From NCBI GenBank assembly GCA_030532705.1, contig JAUNKR010000005.1, forward strand, positions 21,382 through 70,603: a stretch of DNA of 49,222 nucleotides, given 5' to 3'. The translations under genes were made by a program, and so were the position numbers. The notes beneath the pieces are model-generated. The model was not told where the DNA came from and searched no databases. It saw only the letters and a list, made by a program, of their open reading frames with translations. Below, in pieces: positions 14,771 to 24,224 of the stretch (position 1 is its first letter; the number at the start of each line of letters is the position of its first letter). This stretch comes from Peptostreptococcaceae bacterium. GTDB lineage: Bacteria; Bacillota; Clostridia; Peptostreptococcales; Filifactoraceae.

Positions 14771-17700
14771 ATGACAAAAGTAAAAAAACATCGAGCGATC
14801 AGCTGGATCATGTCGCTGGTATTGGTACTGAATGTGTTTTTGGTACCGACATGGTCCTATGCAGATGTGCTCGACAACAATAAGGTGATTACCGTTTCTG
14901 AACACTCGGTACTCCAGGGAGGGAACGAAGTAAAACCGAACGAGCAGATTGTATTTGGTCAGGATATTGATATCAACTCTAAACTGACAGTGAAACTGGT
15001 TGATACCACTACAACGCCGGCAGAACTGCTTGTAAAAAAAGGGGATCAACTTGTTTTTCCGATCCACAAAAATTTAGAACTTGTTCGTGTTCCATTACCA
15101 AAACCGGTGGTGCATGACGGTGTTGAGATCGGAGAGCTTCGCTATGAGAACCATGCTACGGAAGGTGCTCGCGCGATCATAGAGTTTACGCTCGACCAAT
15201 CGTCTACGGCACCAAATGATTTATATACGGAGACAACCATTGAGATGGGAGCATCCTACAGACTTAATGGAATCGAGGAACCATCGACTCCAAGCGGCAC
15301 CGAGTTTGTACTTTTTGAACAGAAGTACACGATCGTTCCGCCAAAAGCCGAGATCGACTACACTATTGCGAAAAAGGGTGAAGTTGATTTCAAAAATCAG
15401 ATGATCAATTGGACGGTGAATGTAAGCGCAACAAATAAAAAGACCAATGATCCGGCGAGTTTGGAAAAAGCTACCTTCGAAGATCTATTGAACATTGCTG
15501 AAATTGGAGAATATGTCCCGGGTAGTTTCACGGTTGGGGGTGCTGCTGTTGTTCCCGATTATACGTCGCCTAAATTGAGCTATCAATTCCCTGATAATGC
15601 TCCGTCAGAAACAGAGATCACATTTAAGACAAGCATTCCGGATGATGTGTTCTTCGGACAGACAGAAACTCCTCAATGGGGAATCACTAAAAACAAGTAT
15701 GCGGAGAAGGTGTTGACGAATGAGGCAAAGGTGCTGGATGAGAGTAACAAAGAAGCCGCTAAGCATGCGTCTGAGGTGAAATTTACACCGGAATGGATCT
15801 CTAAGAATGCTTCCGAAGCAAACTACGATCTAATTACCGAGCAAAAAGAAAGAAGAAATGTTCTTTCTTGGAGCATTGAGATCAACAGCCATGAAAAAGA
15901 GCTTCATAATGTAAAGATCACGGATGCACTCCCTGAGGGATTGGAATTTGTGAAAGCAAAGCTACAAAAATGGGATGGAAGTAAATGGGCAGATGTAAAG
16001 GCTATCGCCAGTGAGCCTTCCGGCAGTGTATATGAAATTGGAAATATCACGGAGAAGCATCGCCTAATAATCGTAAGCAAGGTTACAGAAATTACCGAAG
16101 TTCCAAAAATAAGAAGCTTTAAAAATACAGCAACCTTAACATCTGACGAAATCAAGACACCGATCGCATCCGAGAAAAGCGCAGGAACGGGGATCAACCT
16201 TTTGCATAAAAGTGCGGTTGAAGAATCGGGTAAGAAGAAAAAAATCGTTTGGGAAAAGGACGGTCTGTATGTATATTGGAATATCAAACTGAAACTAAGC
16301 GATTATGGTCATGCAAATGATTTTAAGATCTATGATGTATTCTACTATAAGCATGAAATATCCGGAGGAAAGCGAGTTCCTCTTGATTTGAATACATTGG
16401 ATAATAAAGACTCACTTCCACCTGCGGTTAAAAATAATTTGACAGCATTTTCAAGCGAAGGACGTCAGGCAACCGGCCAACAATACGGGGATTCCTTTGT
16501 TGGTGATACATTGAATGTCCAAAAATATCCATTGGTTAAGGGTGGTAAAGAGGTCGGAGAGATTATCGAGATCTCAGGATTTAATGTCCAAGATAAGAAC
16601 TACACCATGACCTTCAAGAGCAAGGTCGTCGATCCAACTCTGGTATTCCCGAATACTCATGGAGATTTGATCTCGAATGAGATCCGAAATTCAGCGGTTC
16701 TCGTAGATAAAAATAATAAAATTGTAAACGACAGTACACCGAGAGTATTCAACAAAGCAGGATTCCTGTTCAAAGAAGCGATCGATGCAACAAAAGTAAA
16801 GGATGATCCGGCAGATTATGTGAATGCATTTTTTGCAGAAGATACTCGTTCAAACGGTGAGACAAAAGGCTATAATCACGTGGACAACTCTGTGATTTTT
16901 CGATTCAGCATCAACCCTCACCAGATCAATATGTCCAAGACCGAGGTACTAGGTCCGGACGGTATGATCAAAGCGGTTGGAGAAGTCTCCGTGGTAGATG
17001 CTTTGCCAAAGGGCTGGGAAGTGGTTGAAATCGTACCTGGTAAGCAGTATGTTGTCTTTGAAGGAGACAAAACAGAATCCAGCTTACGTTCGAAGGTAAC
17101 GAAGTTGACTCCAATCGAGCCGGTGAGCATAGAGTTTGATGAATCAATGCACAAGGATCCGGTCGCGCCAAAACTAACATTTAAATTCACAAAAGATCTG
17201 GATAAGAGCTATGTGATCTTAGTGAAAGCCAGACCGAGTGATGAGATTCGAAAAGATTATAACAACAAAGAAGTCATTGAGGGCGTTGAATACAAGGATG
17301 GTAAAGCGAAATCAACGAACAAACTTACGATCAAATCTGAAAGCTGGACAGGGCTTGATCAGTTCCAAAGTATCAAGGTACCGAATGAACCTCTTGCAAA
17401 ACAGGCAAAATATCTGGGCAATGGAGCGATCCAATGGGCTATCGACTATAAAGGAATGGGCATAAACTATAGTGATAATGGACAAAATCCGAAATTGGTA
17501 GATACCTTACCGGAGGGATTGAGTCTTGCGTTGGATGATAACGGAAAGCCGAAAATTGGACCTGGGTATATTGAGATCATAGAATGGAATACAACTGCAG
17601 ATGGTAAATTTACCCTAGGTAACCCTGTTCAGAATGCGGAAGACTTTGTAAACTATGATACCAATAAGGATGGGAAACAGGAAATTGCGTTCACCATTCC

Positions 17701-18544
17701 TGATATCAAGAAAAATTACCATATCAGGTATGTGACAGATGTTTTTGGCAAGGTGGGTGAGATCACTAATGAAGTATCCCTTAAAGGAGGCGACAAATCT
17801 CCTGCTGAACCTACTCGAGCAAAATTCCAGGTACAAGATGATTATGTTAAAGCGACATTAGAGAAGTTGGCAAGCTTCAAGATCAAAAAAATATCGTCTT
17901 CGGATATACCTCCGATAGCTCTTGAAGGTGCAAAATTTGAGCTTAGATCAAAAGCGGGCACTGTCATCAGAAGTGGCGACACCGGGGCCGATGGTATGTT
18001 GGCATTCCAATTCCTTGGTGAAGGAGCTTACGAATTGGTAGAAACAAAGGCTCCGAATGGTTATGCATTGAAGACTCAAAAATATGCTGTACTCGTTGAA
18101 AAAATTTCGGGAAGTACCACCAACAAACTTCGCGTATTGATCGATGGACAAGCTATCGGGGACAATGTATTTGAGATCACGAATGATAAGTCTGTTCCGG
18201 GAGGAGGGAATCCACCGGGAGGCAGCAACCCGCCATCACCGGTAAGACCGGGTGACAAAATAGAGGACAACCAAACTCCAAAATCTCAACCGGAGGATCC
18301 GAAGAAACAAGATCAAGATCACAACAAGACCAATGACCCTAAAGATCAAGGAGCGAAAGAAGATAATATTTCCGACAATTCAGTACCTAAGGCGAATGCC
18401 AAAGATGAAGTGAAGAAGCAAAATATTGCAGGCGCGCCAAAAACAGGTATCGGCATGTTCGAATATCAAGGAGCTCTATTTGCCGGCGCGATTCTGTTGG
18501 CAGTGATCTTCCTTGGAAAAAAATTCTTTAGAAAAGATCATTAA
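14771..18544 (+). CDS. large wall-anchored adhesin with Cna/SpaA-type domains
   Basis: 1257 residues. The start is MTKVKKHRAISW (GGAGG 5 nt upstream). The signal peptide ends near PTWSYA (residue about 31). The body has repeated isopeptide/DUF11-like modules with the pattern vxWxIxIN...LxNVxITDALPEGL (NVLSWSIEINSHEKELHNV, VYWNIKLKLSDYG, LVDTLPEGLSLAL). A SpaA-type prealbumin-like domain (about 1035-1130) contains EGAKFELRSKAGTVIRSGDTG and YELVETKAPNGYAL. A Pro/Gly linker and charged stalk follow, then the sorting signal: APKTG (residues 1222-1226), hydrophobic helix, KKFFRKDH tail. The motif is APKTG, not LPXTG. It probably binds host matrix or other cells. No sortase in the window. Confidence 0.9.
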   Translation: MTKVKKHRAISWIMSLVLVLNVFLVPTWSYADVLDNNKVITVSEHSVLQGGNEVKPNEQIVFGQDIDINSKLTVKLVDTTTTPAELLVKKGDQLVFPIHKNLELVRVPLPKPVVHDGVEIGELRYENHATEGARAIIEFTLDQSSTAPNDLYTETTIEMGASYRLNGIEEPSTPSGTEFVLFEQKYTIVPPKAEIDYTIAKKGEVDFKNQMINWTVNVSATNKKTNDPASLEKATFEDLLNIAEIGEYVPGSFTVGGAAVVPDYTSPKLSYQFPDNAPSETEITFKTSIPDDVFFGQTETPQWGITKNKYAEKVLTNEAKVLDESNKEAAKHASEVKFTPEWISKNASEANYDLITEQKERRNVLSWSIEINSHEKELHNVKITDALPEGLEFVKAKLQKWDGSKWADVKAIASEPSGSVYEIGNITEKHRLIIVSKVTEITEVPKIRSFKNTATLTSDEIKTPIASEKSAGTGINLLHKSAVEESGKKKKIVWEKDGLYVYWNIKLKLSDYGHANDFKIYDVFYYKHEISGGKRVPLDLNTLDNKDSLPPAVKNNLTAFSSEGRQATGQQYGDSFVGDTLNVQKYPLVKGGKEVGEIIEISGFNVQDKNYTMTFKSKVVDPTLVFPNTHGDLISNEIRNSAVLVDKNNKIVNDSTPRVFNKAGFLFKEAIDATKVKDDPADYVNAFFAEDTRSNGETKGYNHVDNSVIFRFSINPHQINMSKTEVLGPDGMIKAVGEVSVVDALPKGWEVVEIVPGKQYVVFEGDKTESSLRSKVTKLTPIEPVSIEFDESMHKDPVAPKLTFKFTKDLDKSYVILVKARPSDEIRKDYNNKEVIEGVEYKDGKAKSTNKLTIKSESWTGLDQFQSIKVPNEPLAKQAKYLGNGAIQWAIDYKGMGINYSDNGQNPKLVDTLPEGLSLALDDNGKPKIGPGYIEIIEWNTTADGKFTLGNPVQNAEDFVNYDTNKDGKQEIAFTIPDIKKNYHIRYVTDVFGKVGEITNEVSLKGGDKSPAEPTRAKFQVQDDYVKATLEKLASFKIKKISSSDIPPIALEGAKFELRSKAGTVIRSGDTGADGMLAFQFLGEGAYELVETKAPNGYALKTQKYAVLVEKISGSTTNKLRVLIDGQAIGDNVFEITNDKSVPGGGNPPGGSNPPSPVRPGDKIEDNQTPKSQPEDPKKQDQDHNKTNDPKDQGAKEDNISDNSVPKANAKDEVKKQNIAGAPKTGIGMFEYQGALFAGAILLAVIFLGKKFFRKDH

Positions 18545-18607
18545 TCGGATCAAAAAAAGCTTCTGAAAGTCTCAAAAATATAATGAACTATGTAAAATAA
18601 TCAAAAT

Positions 18608-18640
18608 AGCATCTCTGAATAAGGGGATGCTCTTTTCTGT
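18608..18640 (+). terminator. terminator of the adhesin gene
   Basis: AGCATCTC pairs with GGGATGCT (18608-18615 with 18624-18631), followed by CTTTTCTGTTTT. Confidence 0.75.
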
Positions 18641-18701
18641 TTTATGGATCAATTAAGGATCTATCAGTAGAATGAAGATATATTCAATGTGACAGGATCC
18701 A

Positions 18702-19397
18702 CTACATATAGCCTGCAGCTTCTTCTCTGGTGAGCCAGAAATGGATGCCGGTCGTCGAGTCGAACCAACGATCTTCATTAAAATTTTCGACAATCACATA
18801 CTCGCCGACTCGATATACAAAGTTCTCATCCACATAGGAAGTTGCCTCGCTAAAATGCTGTTTTCCGTCGAGTGATTGGATGGAGAGCACCTTTGCTTTG
18901 TCACAGCGACAGGTATTCATCGTTGCGGAAGTTCTTTTGGCGTCTTTTGGGATCAAAAGCTGTACCAAGCGTTCATTAAAACATTTTTTATAGCCCAAAA
19001 AAGCACCTTCGGCAGGACAATAGAGTCTGAAAAATTGTGTTCGATCATCGTATTTGATATCCTGAAGGTTTGCATTTTCAAGTACTGCACCAAAAAGATA
19101 GGCTCCCGAGATATCGGCGCTGCGCAGATCCGCAAAGCGAAAATCCGTGCCGCGAAGATGACAGTCAACGAGCTTTGCCTCCCGAAGATCTGCATGTTCC
19201 AAAAAAGCCTCCTCAAGATCGCTTCCGGTGAGATTTGCTCCCCTTAGATTGACATTTTGAAACACCGCTTTTTTGAAGTCGATATTCGACAGATTCCGAT
19301 CGCTCAGGTCGAGGTTTTCGACCCTTGCGTGTCGGAGCGAGAGATTTTCGGATGGATCTCGGTTTTCTAAAATCTTGATCAGATCGATATCAGGCAT
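18702..19397 (-). CDS. pentapeptide-repeat protein with DUF5758-type C-terminus
   Basis: 231 residues from MPDIDLIKILEN (AAAGGAGG upstream; longer frame to 19463 rejected). Residues about 20-115 are pentapeptide repeats of the A(D/N)Lxx type (LSNIDFKKAVFQNVNLRGANLTGSDLEEAFLEHADLREA), which fold into a right-handed quadrilateral helix. The C-terminal part (NERLVQLLIPKDAKRTSATMNTCRC, then GIHFWLTREEAAGYM) matches the pattern I recall for DUF5758, often found after pentapeptide repeats and in phages. Function unknown; some pentapeptide proteins mimic DNA and protect gyrase, but that is only an analogy here. Confidence 0.85.
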   Translation of the reverse strand: MPDIDLIKILENRDPSENLSLRHARVENLDLSDRNLSNIDFKKAVFQNVNLRGANLTGSDLEEAFLEHADLREAKLVDCHLRGTDFRFADLRSADISGAYLFGAVLENANLQDIKYDDRTQFFRLYCPAEGAFLGYKKCFNERLVQLLIPKDAKRTSATMNTCRCDKAKVLSIQSLDGKQHFSEATSYVDENFVYRVGEYVIVENFNEDRWFDSTTGIHFWLTREEAAGYM

Positions 19398-19734
19398 GGC
19401 ACACCTCCTTTTCTCTATCGTAAGGCGAAATCGAGCATCTGTCAAGGGAAGGGATATGCCCAAAGGTCAGACGAGATAAAATTGGTGATTACAGCGACCG
19501 TTTTTTTGGTATCTTAATGTTATGATCTTTTGAAAGAAAAAGATTGGAAAGGGATTTTTTAACCATTGACCAATGTGTTGCGGATTGAGTAGACATATTG
19601 AAGAGTCGGTGAAGTCCGTTTTCATAAGGGAAAAAAGTGTTGTAGAGTCATTGATCCGCAGTGCTTATAATAAAATATTAAAATCATCAGAAAGGAATAA
19701 GGGTGATTCCATCGGAGTTCACTACAAGGAGTTT

Positions 19735-19992
19735 ATGAAAAAAATCAGAATGTTTAAGGCACAGTGGTGTCCGCATTGCCAAAATGCAAAAGGATGGTTG
19801 AATGAACTTTTGGCGGAAGAGCCAAAGTATCAGGCGCTTGAGATTGAGCAGATCGATATCGATACCGAGCAAGACAAGATGAAGGATGTCGATTTCTACT
19901 ATGTACCGACTTTCTATGTCGAAAATGACAAGGCTTTTGAAGGAGTTCCGTCCAAAGAGATCATTCAGAAGGTATTGGATTCCGCAATGTAA
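19735..19992 (+). CDS. thioredoxin/glutaredoxin-like protein
   Basis: 85 residues starting MKKIRMFKAQWCPHC after AAGGAG. The CPHC redox motif lies at residues 12-15, after the first strand, and the cis-Pro loop is YYVPTFYV (about 61-68). It is shorter than thioredoxin and close to glutaredoxin size. Probably a cytoplasmic disulfide reductase. The frame to 19573 is leader without a ribosome site. Confidence 0.88.
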   Translation: MKKIRMFKAQWCPHCQNAKGWLNELLAEEPKYQALEIEQIDIDTEQDKMKDVDFYYVPTFYVENDKAFEGVPSKEIIQKVLDSAM

Positions 19993-20131
19993 GACGAACG
20001 CTGCAGAAATCGGATTCGATGCCAGTTTGTTGGGCATATTCTTACAGTGTGCGATCGTGAATTTCAGTGAGCAGAAAGCTCATCGATTTTACCAACTGTA
20101 GTAGATCGCTTGGTTGATCAAATTTAATAAC

Positions 20132-20179
20132 AAAGGGCTGTAACAGTGAGACCCACATCACACTGCTACAGCCCTTTTT
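20132..20179 (+). terminator. long-stem terminator
   Basis: AAAGGGCTGTA...TACAGCCCTTTTT with an inner CAGTG/CACTG extension. It ends the thioredoxin-like transcript. Confidence 0.85.
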
Positions 20180-20250
20180 GTATCTTGTATCCTGATGCTC
20201 GATCTCTCGATTGGAAGATTTTTTGTTCGTGCTTTAGAGCACCGTTTCTT

Positions 20251-20376
20251 ATGAACCGAACGGATCTAAAAGAAGTCGTTCCGTTGTTATCGGGTGGATC
20301 GGAATATTTCAGAACGGTGATGGATCTTCCGAATACGACCATCTTTGAAAATTTGATCGGACTTTCTTTGCAATAA
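20251..20376 (+). pseudogene. possible small gene remnant
   Basis: A 41-codon frame from ATG 20251 contains MNRTDLKEVVPLLSG and EYFRTVMDLPNTTIFENLIG, which looks like a protein C-terminus. There is no ribosome binding site, and it lies just after a terminator. Family not recognised. Could be chance. Confidence 0.2.
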
Positions 20377-20408
20377 GCCTTCGCATTCATCGGCAGAGCT
20401 TGCTCATC

Positions 20409-21392
20409 CTATTTCTTGCGATATAAGACCGGATCGTTTTTGCCGCTTTTTTGCATCTCGACCATTCCCTTGGTACGCAGATGCTCCAAATGCGCCATCG
20501 CTTCTCCGCTGGCAAACCATTTTTGCGCAGGTGGAAATTCTTCAAAATCCTTCGCACGAAAATCCCAGTGCATCTTTGCGGCGATCTCGCTGACCGTTTT
20601 GTATTCTCCGTCGGCGAGGATGTGCAGAATATCATCCAGACGATCCTGATGATGCTGCTTCAGCTCGTCGATCCTTCGGTGATGATCCTCGATCAAAATG
20701 CGGTGCGAAGGGAGCACAAGATCGACCTCCATCGCTCGTACCCGATCCAAACTCTGCAGATAGATGCCGAGGATGTCGCCATGTTCAAAACCCCAAAAAC
20801 TGATATTCGGCGTGATCTTGTCCAAAATATGATCGCCACAGAACAATAGCTTGTGCGTTTTTTCATACAGTGCAGTGATGCCCGGCGTATGCCCCGGTAC
20901 CGAGATCACCTCAAATTCATACTCACCGACGGTAAATTTGTCGCCTTCTTCCACGAAGGTGAATTCCACCTCTTGTTTTGGCGAGTACAAAACGGCAGGA
21001 TGGCGATCGAAAAAATGACCGTCATTATAGAGCCCCAAAAATTCCGGGCTGTAAAGCTGTTTGTCAAAATAATCCGCCTTCGCCATGCCATTGACATATT
21101 CCGCATCGATCGCGCTGCAAAATACTTTTCCGCCGTACTTTTGCTGAAACTTCGCCGTCAAACCGGAATGATCGGCATGCAGATGCGTCAGGTAAAGATC
21201 GACCTGCCCTTTTTGGATGCCAAGCTCTTCCAGTCCGCCAAAAAAGCTTTCTTCGCTTTCCGGATGGTCAAAGCCCGAGTCGATGATGAGAGCATAGTTC
21301 TCCGAACGGATGATATAAGAATTTAGCGATTTGAGCGGGGACTTCGGCAAAATGACATCCCCTGCGAATATATTTTTATAGATCTCTTTCAT
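20409..21392 (-). CDS. metallo-beta-lactamase-fold hydrolase
   Basis: 327 residues. Metal ligands of the fold are visible: THLHADHSG (HxHxDH, about residues 69-76), the distal His in VISVPGHTPG, the bridging Asp in FCGDHIL, and the last His in LVLPSHR. A C-terminal helical region (about 245-327, ILHILADGEYKTVSEIAAKMHWDF) is a winged-helix-like tail typical of the lactonase/GloB-related LACTB2 type group. Substrate not predictable; thioesters and lactones are candidates. GGAGAAAG lies before ATG 21392. Confidence 0.92.
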   Translation of the reverse strand: MKEIYKNIFAGDVILPKSPLKSLNSYIIRSENYALIIDSGFDHPESEESFFGGLEELGIQKGQVDLYLTHLHADHSGLTAKFQQKYGGKVFCSAIDAEYVNGMAKADYFDKQLYSPEFLGLYNDGHFFDRHPAVLYSPKQEVEFTFVEEGDKFTVGEYEFEVISVPGHTPGITALYEKTHKLLFCGDHILDKITPNISFWGFEHGDILGIYLQSLDRVRAMEVDLVLPSHRILIEDHHRRIDELKQHHQDRLDDILHILADGEYKTVSEIAAKMHWDFRAKDFEEFPPAQKWFASGEAMAHLEHLRTKGMVEMQKSGKNDPVLYRKK

Positions 21393-21530
21393 ACTTTCTC
21401 CTTAGGCAAACTTTGGGGACATGACGTCCCCCATTCCTATCTTATAATATTTTGCTAAGAATTAAAAGCCAAAAACGTCCTTTTGTGGTAAAATATTTGT
21501 GTAAAACCATTTGAGAAAAAGGGGTAGCCA

Positions 21531-21791
21531 ATGTATTTGATCAGTCTGAAATCAACGCATCATGCAATGATGCTGGAACATATCGTAAAAGAAAACAATA
21601 TTAAAGCGATGACGATCCCGACACCTCGTGCGATCTCCAAAAGCTGCGGCATGAGCATCAAGCTTCAGGAAGAGGTCGAACTGGAGAGGATCGTGGAGCT
21701 GATCGATAAGCACAAACTGAAAGTCGTCGGCGTGTTTGTCGTTGGAGACAAGACGTTGGAGCGTGTTTATACAAATATGGAGGACGAATGA
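21531..21791 (+). CDS. DUF3343 protein (putative Se/S carrier-like)
   Basis: 86 residues. It has the DUF3343 pattern: MYLISLKSTHHAMMLEHIVKENNI at the start, the conserved Cys in ISKSCGMSIKL (about residue 40), and KVVGVFVV near the end. Related proteins are annotated as putative Se/S carriers in selenium or sulfur transfer; this is not proven. The stop overlaps the next start (ATGA), so the two are translationally coupled. Confidence 0.85.
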   Translation: MYLISLKSTHHAMMLEHIVKENNIKAMTIPTPRAISKSCGMSIKLQEEVELERIVELIDKHKLKVVGVFVVGDKTLERVYTNMEDE

Positions 21792-21991
21792 AAAAACCAA
21801 TGGATCTGTCGGTGGGGGATATCATCACGACCAAAAAAAATCACCCCTGCGGCGGCAATGAATTTACCCTCACACGAGTGGGCATGGATATACGCATGCG
21901 ATGCCACAACTGTGGGAAAGAGATCTGGATCGAGCGCCCCGACCTTGAAAAAAGGATCAAGAAGCATGTGAGCGCCGAACCACAGGAATGA
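21788..21991 (+). CDS. DUF951 family protein
   Basis: 67 residues: DLSVGDIITTKKNHPCGGNEFTL, then RVGMDIRMRCHNCGKEIWIER. The three Cys (HPCGG, CHNC) suggest a small zinc-binding fold, and the family is common in Firmicutes, often near the GTPase ychF. Function unknown. It overlaps the DUF3343 stop by 4 nt. Confidence 0.92.
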   Translation: MKKPMDLSVGDIITTKKNHPCGGNEFTLTRVGMDIRMRCHNCGKEIWIERPDLEKRIKKHVSAEPQE

Positions 21992-22072
21992 CAATATCTT
22001 TGAAAAACTTGCCTTTGATATGGATGCGGGTCGAGTATTTTTTAAGATGACGAGTGCAACGAAGGAGGAGCA

Positions 22073-22591
22073 ATGAGCCTGCAAATGAAAGAACTCAACA
22101 CAAAATATATTCAGGAGCTTGAGGAATATCGTACAGAGATCATCGCAAGCGGGGTCTTAGACGGATCCGGAGGGCTTTGTCGGGTAGACACTGCAAAAGA
22201 TTGGGTCATGGAGCAGCTGGAAGATCGATCGATCATGCATGATGGGTACTTGATGCCTAAGGAGGTCTATCTGCTTGTCGATACGGATCAAGATAAGGTG
22301 ATCGGTATCGGTAATTTCAGATATGATCTGCATCCGGATTATTTGGAAGGAGTCGGGCATATCGGCTATAGCATCCTACCAAGCGCGCGGGGGAAAGGCT
22401 TTGGCAAATTGATCTTAAAACATCTTCTCAAAATCGCGGAGAATCGAGGTCAGAAGGATGTGATCCTGACTTGCGCTGTCGGTAATGAACCGAGTCGACG
22501 CACCATTCTATCATGCGGAGGCGAATATCTTGGGAATGTGGTCAATGTGTTCACTGAGCGAGAGATGGAACGCTATCGGATCAAACTGTAG
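22073..22591 (+). CDS. GNAT family N-acetyltransferase
   Basis: 172 residues with GAAGGAGG before the ATG. GNAT core: EVYLLVDTDQDKVIGIGNFRYDL, GHIGYSILPSARGKGFGKLILKHLL (acetyl-CoA loop RGKGFGK, about residues 103-109), then DVILTCAVGNEPSRRTILSCGGEYLG. The N-terminal helix (ELEEYRTEIIASG) is typical of a subfamily seen in clostridia. Substrate unknown. It lies in a same-strand run with DUF951 and folD. Confidence 0.9.
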   Translation: MSLQMKELNTKYIQELEEYRTEIIASGVLDGSGGLCRVDTAKDWVMEQLEDRSIMHDGYLMPKEVYLLVDTDQDKVIGIGNFRYDLHPDYLEGVGHIGYSILPSARGKGFGKLILKHLLKIAENRGQKDVILTCAVGNEPSRRTILSCGGEYLGNVVNVFTEREMERYRIKL

Positions 22592-22667
22592 GGAGAAATC
22601 AAGATACGACCAATCTGATCTCCAAGTCAAAATGGCTGGACTGATCCAATAGAAGATAGGAGGGCGG

Positions 22668-23300
22668 ATGGAATATATCTTTCAGATCACGAGGATCGAT
22701 GCTGAAAACAAAGAAAAGCAAGTCAGCAAAATGCTTGAAAAAAGAGTGGAGATCATATCTCGAAGCAAAGCCGCTCCGATCTGGCGGATCACGGATCGAC
22801 TGAATCAAAACCGATCGAGTTCAACGATATCGGAGGAAGTACGCAAAAAAAGAAGGGCTCGGATGAAGATCTGGAGCATCCTTTTGATCTTGCTCGGCAT
22901 TTTTCTGATCGTGCCTGCGCTGATGGATCCGAGGGGATTATTGATGCCATTGCTGTTTGGCGGTCTGCTTATCCTATATGGGATCACGAACCTTACGGTC
23001 TCGAAGGAGAGCTCGCAGATCTTCGATCAGGCGGCAAAAAATCTTCTGAAAAATGTCGGCGAGGCTACCGACGTACAGCTCATCTTCCGGAAAGATGGCT
23101 TTTTGATGCCGGAGAGCGACCTTGTTTCCTATGATAAATTGGAATTTATTTTTGAAAGCGAAGATCTATTCGGTATTTTGCAGGACGGGATGATCATGAT
23201 CCTGCAAAAAAAGGATCTGCTCCATCATGATATGACGGAATTTACCACTTTTCTTCGTGGTCTTGTCGATGAGGAGCATTATATCCAAACGATGCAGTAA
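22668..23300 (+). CDS. YcxB-like membrane protein
   Basis: 210 residues. A soluble N-terminal part (1-65) is followed by two adjacent hydrophobic segments (about 67-85 and 88-104, IWSILLILLGIFLIVPAL and LMPLLFGGLLILYGITNL). A C-terminal part resembles the YcxB pattern, with FRKDGFLMPESDLVSYDKLEFIFES and MILQKKDL. Function of the family is unknown. GGAGGG precedes ATG 22668. The start lies 76 nt after the GNAT stop. Confidence 0.6.
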   Translation: MEYIFQITRIDAENKEKQVSKMLEKRVEIISRSKAAPIWRITDRLNQNRSSSTISEEVRKKRRARMKIWSILLILLGIFLIVPALMDPRGLLMPLLFGGLLILYGITNLTVSKESSQIFDQAAKNLLKNVGEATDVQLIFRKDGFLMPESDLVSYDKLEFIFESEDLFGILQDGMIMILQKKDLLHHDMTEFTTFLRGLVDEEHYIQTMQ

Positions 23301-23347
23301 CAACGGAATGTTTTTGGAGAAAAAATATTTTGAATAAGGAGAGAGAG

Positions 23348-24187
23348 ATGGATAAACTATTATTAGGAAAAAATGTGGCGGATAAATTGAAGCAAGAGGT
23401 ACGTGAAAAGGTGGAGGTGCTCAAGGCAAGAGCGATCGAGCCGAAACTTTCGATCGTGCGTGTGGGTGAAAAGCCGGATGACATCGCATACCAAAAGGGA
23501 GCGACCAAGACGATGGAAGACCTCGGGATCGCAGTCGAAGTGATCGAGCTTGCGCAAGAGACGACGACGGAGCAGTTGGCAGAAGTGATCGAAAAGCTCA
23601 ACAAGGATGACAAGGTGCATGGCGTATTGATGCTAAGACCGCTTCCTGCACATATCAATGAAAACAAGATCCGTAACCTGCTCGTTTTGGAGAAGGATAT
23701 CGACTGCATGTCGGAGCTTGCACTTGCGGGGGTTCTCGAGCCGAAACAGGCGCTCAAAAAACCTTGCACACCACAGGCGGTGATCGAGATCCTGAAACAT
23801 TACAACATCGAAATGAGCGGCAAAAATGCAGTCGTACTCGGTCGATCCACCGTGATCGGTAAGCCGGTCGCACTTCTGTTGACCGATGAAAATGCGACAG
23901 TCACTCTATGCCACAGCCGTACGAAAGATCTGGCAGAAGTTTGTAGAAATGCAGATATTCTGGTCTCTGCGATCGGTAAGGCAAAATTTGTGACAAAGGA
24001 TTTTGTCAAAGACGGAACGGTCGTGATCGATGTCGGTATCAACTTCGACGAAGAAGGCAAAATGGTCGGCGATGTCGATATGGATGCCGTGATGGATCAA
24101 GTTTCGGGGATCACACCGGTACCGCGCGGCGTAGGCTCTGTTACAACGACGGTGCTTGCAATGAATCTGATCAACGGGATCAAGTGA
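23348..24187 (+). CDS. folD: FolD: methylenetetrahydrofolate dehydrogenase/cyclohydrolase, clostridial variant
   Basis: 279 residues; ATG 23348 has AAGGAGAG upstream (the TTG at 23330 is not needed). It interconverts 5,10-methylene-THF and 10-formyl-THF. Landmarks: LRPLPAHINENKI, KPCTPQAVIEIL, VVLGRSTVIGKPVALLL, TLCHSRT, VIDVGIN, GDVD and TPVPRGVGSVTTTVLA. Divergence: by eye, the Tyr48 motif reads YQKGATK, so the canonical catalytic Lys position (Y+4) is Ala52. The usual DVDGFHP is DIDCMSE, and PGGVGPMT is PRGVGSVT. I recall similar sequences in clostridial homologues. It is followed 37 nt later by a small membrane protein. Confidence 0.93.
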   Translation: MDKLLLGKNVADKLKQEVREKVEVLKARAIEPKLSIVRVGEKPDDIAYQKGATKTMEDLGIAVEVIELAQETTTEQLAEVIEKLNKDDKVHGVLMLRPLPAHINENKIRNLLVLEKDIDCMSELALAGVLEPKQALKKPCTPQAVIEILKHYNIEMSGKNAVVLGRSTVIGKPVALLLTDENATVTLCHSRTKDLAEVCRNADILVSAIGKAKFVTKDFVKDGTVVIDVGINFDEEGKMVGDVDMDAVMDQVSGITPVPRGVGSVTTTVLAMNLINGIK

Positions 24188-24224
24188 TCCTGTGGAGTCG
24201 ATCTCATGAGAGAAAGGAGCGCCT

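Noticed and set aside
20166-20390. 74-codon minus-strand frame
   Set aside because: It runs into the terminator at 20132-20179 and has no ribosome site; the opposite strand is at least as protein-like.
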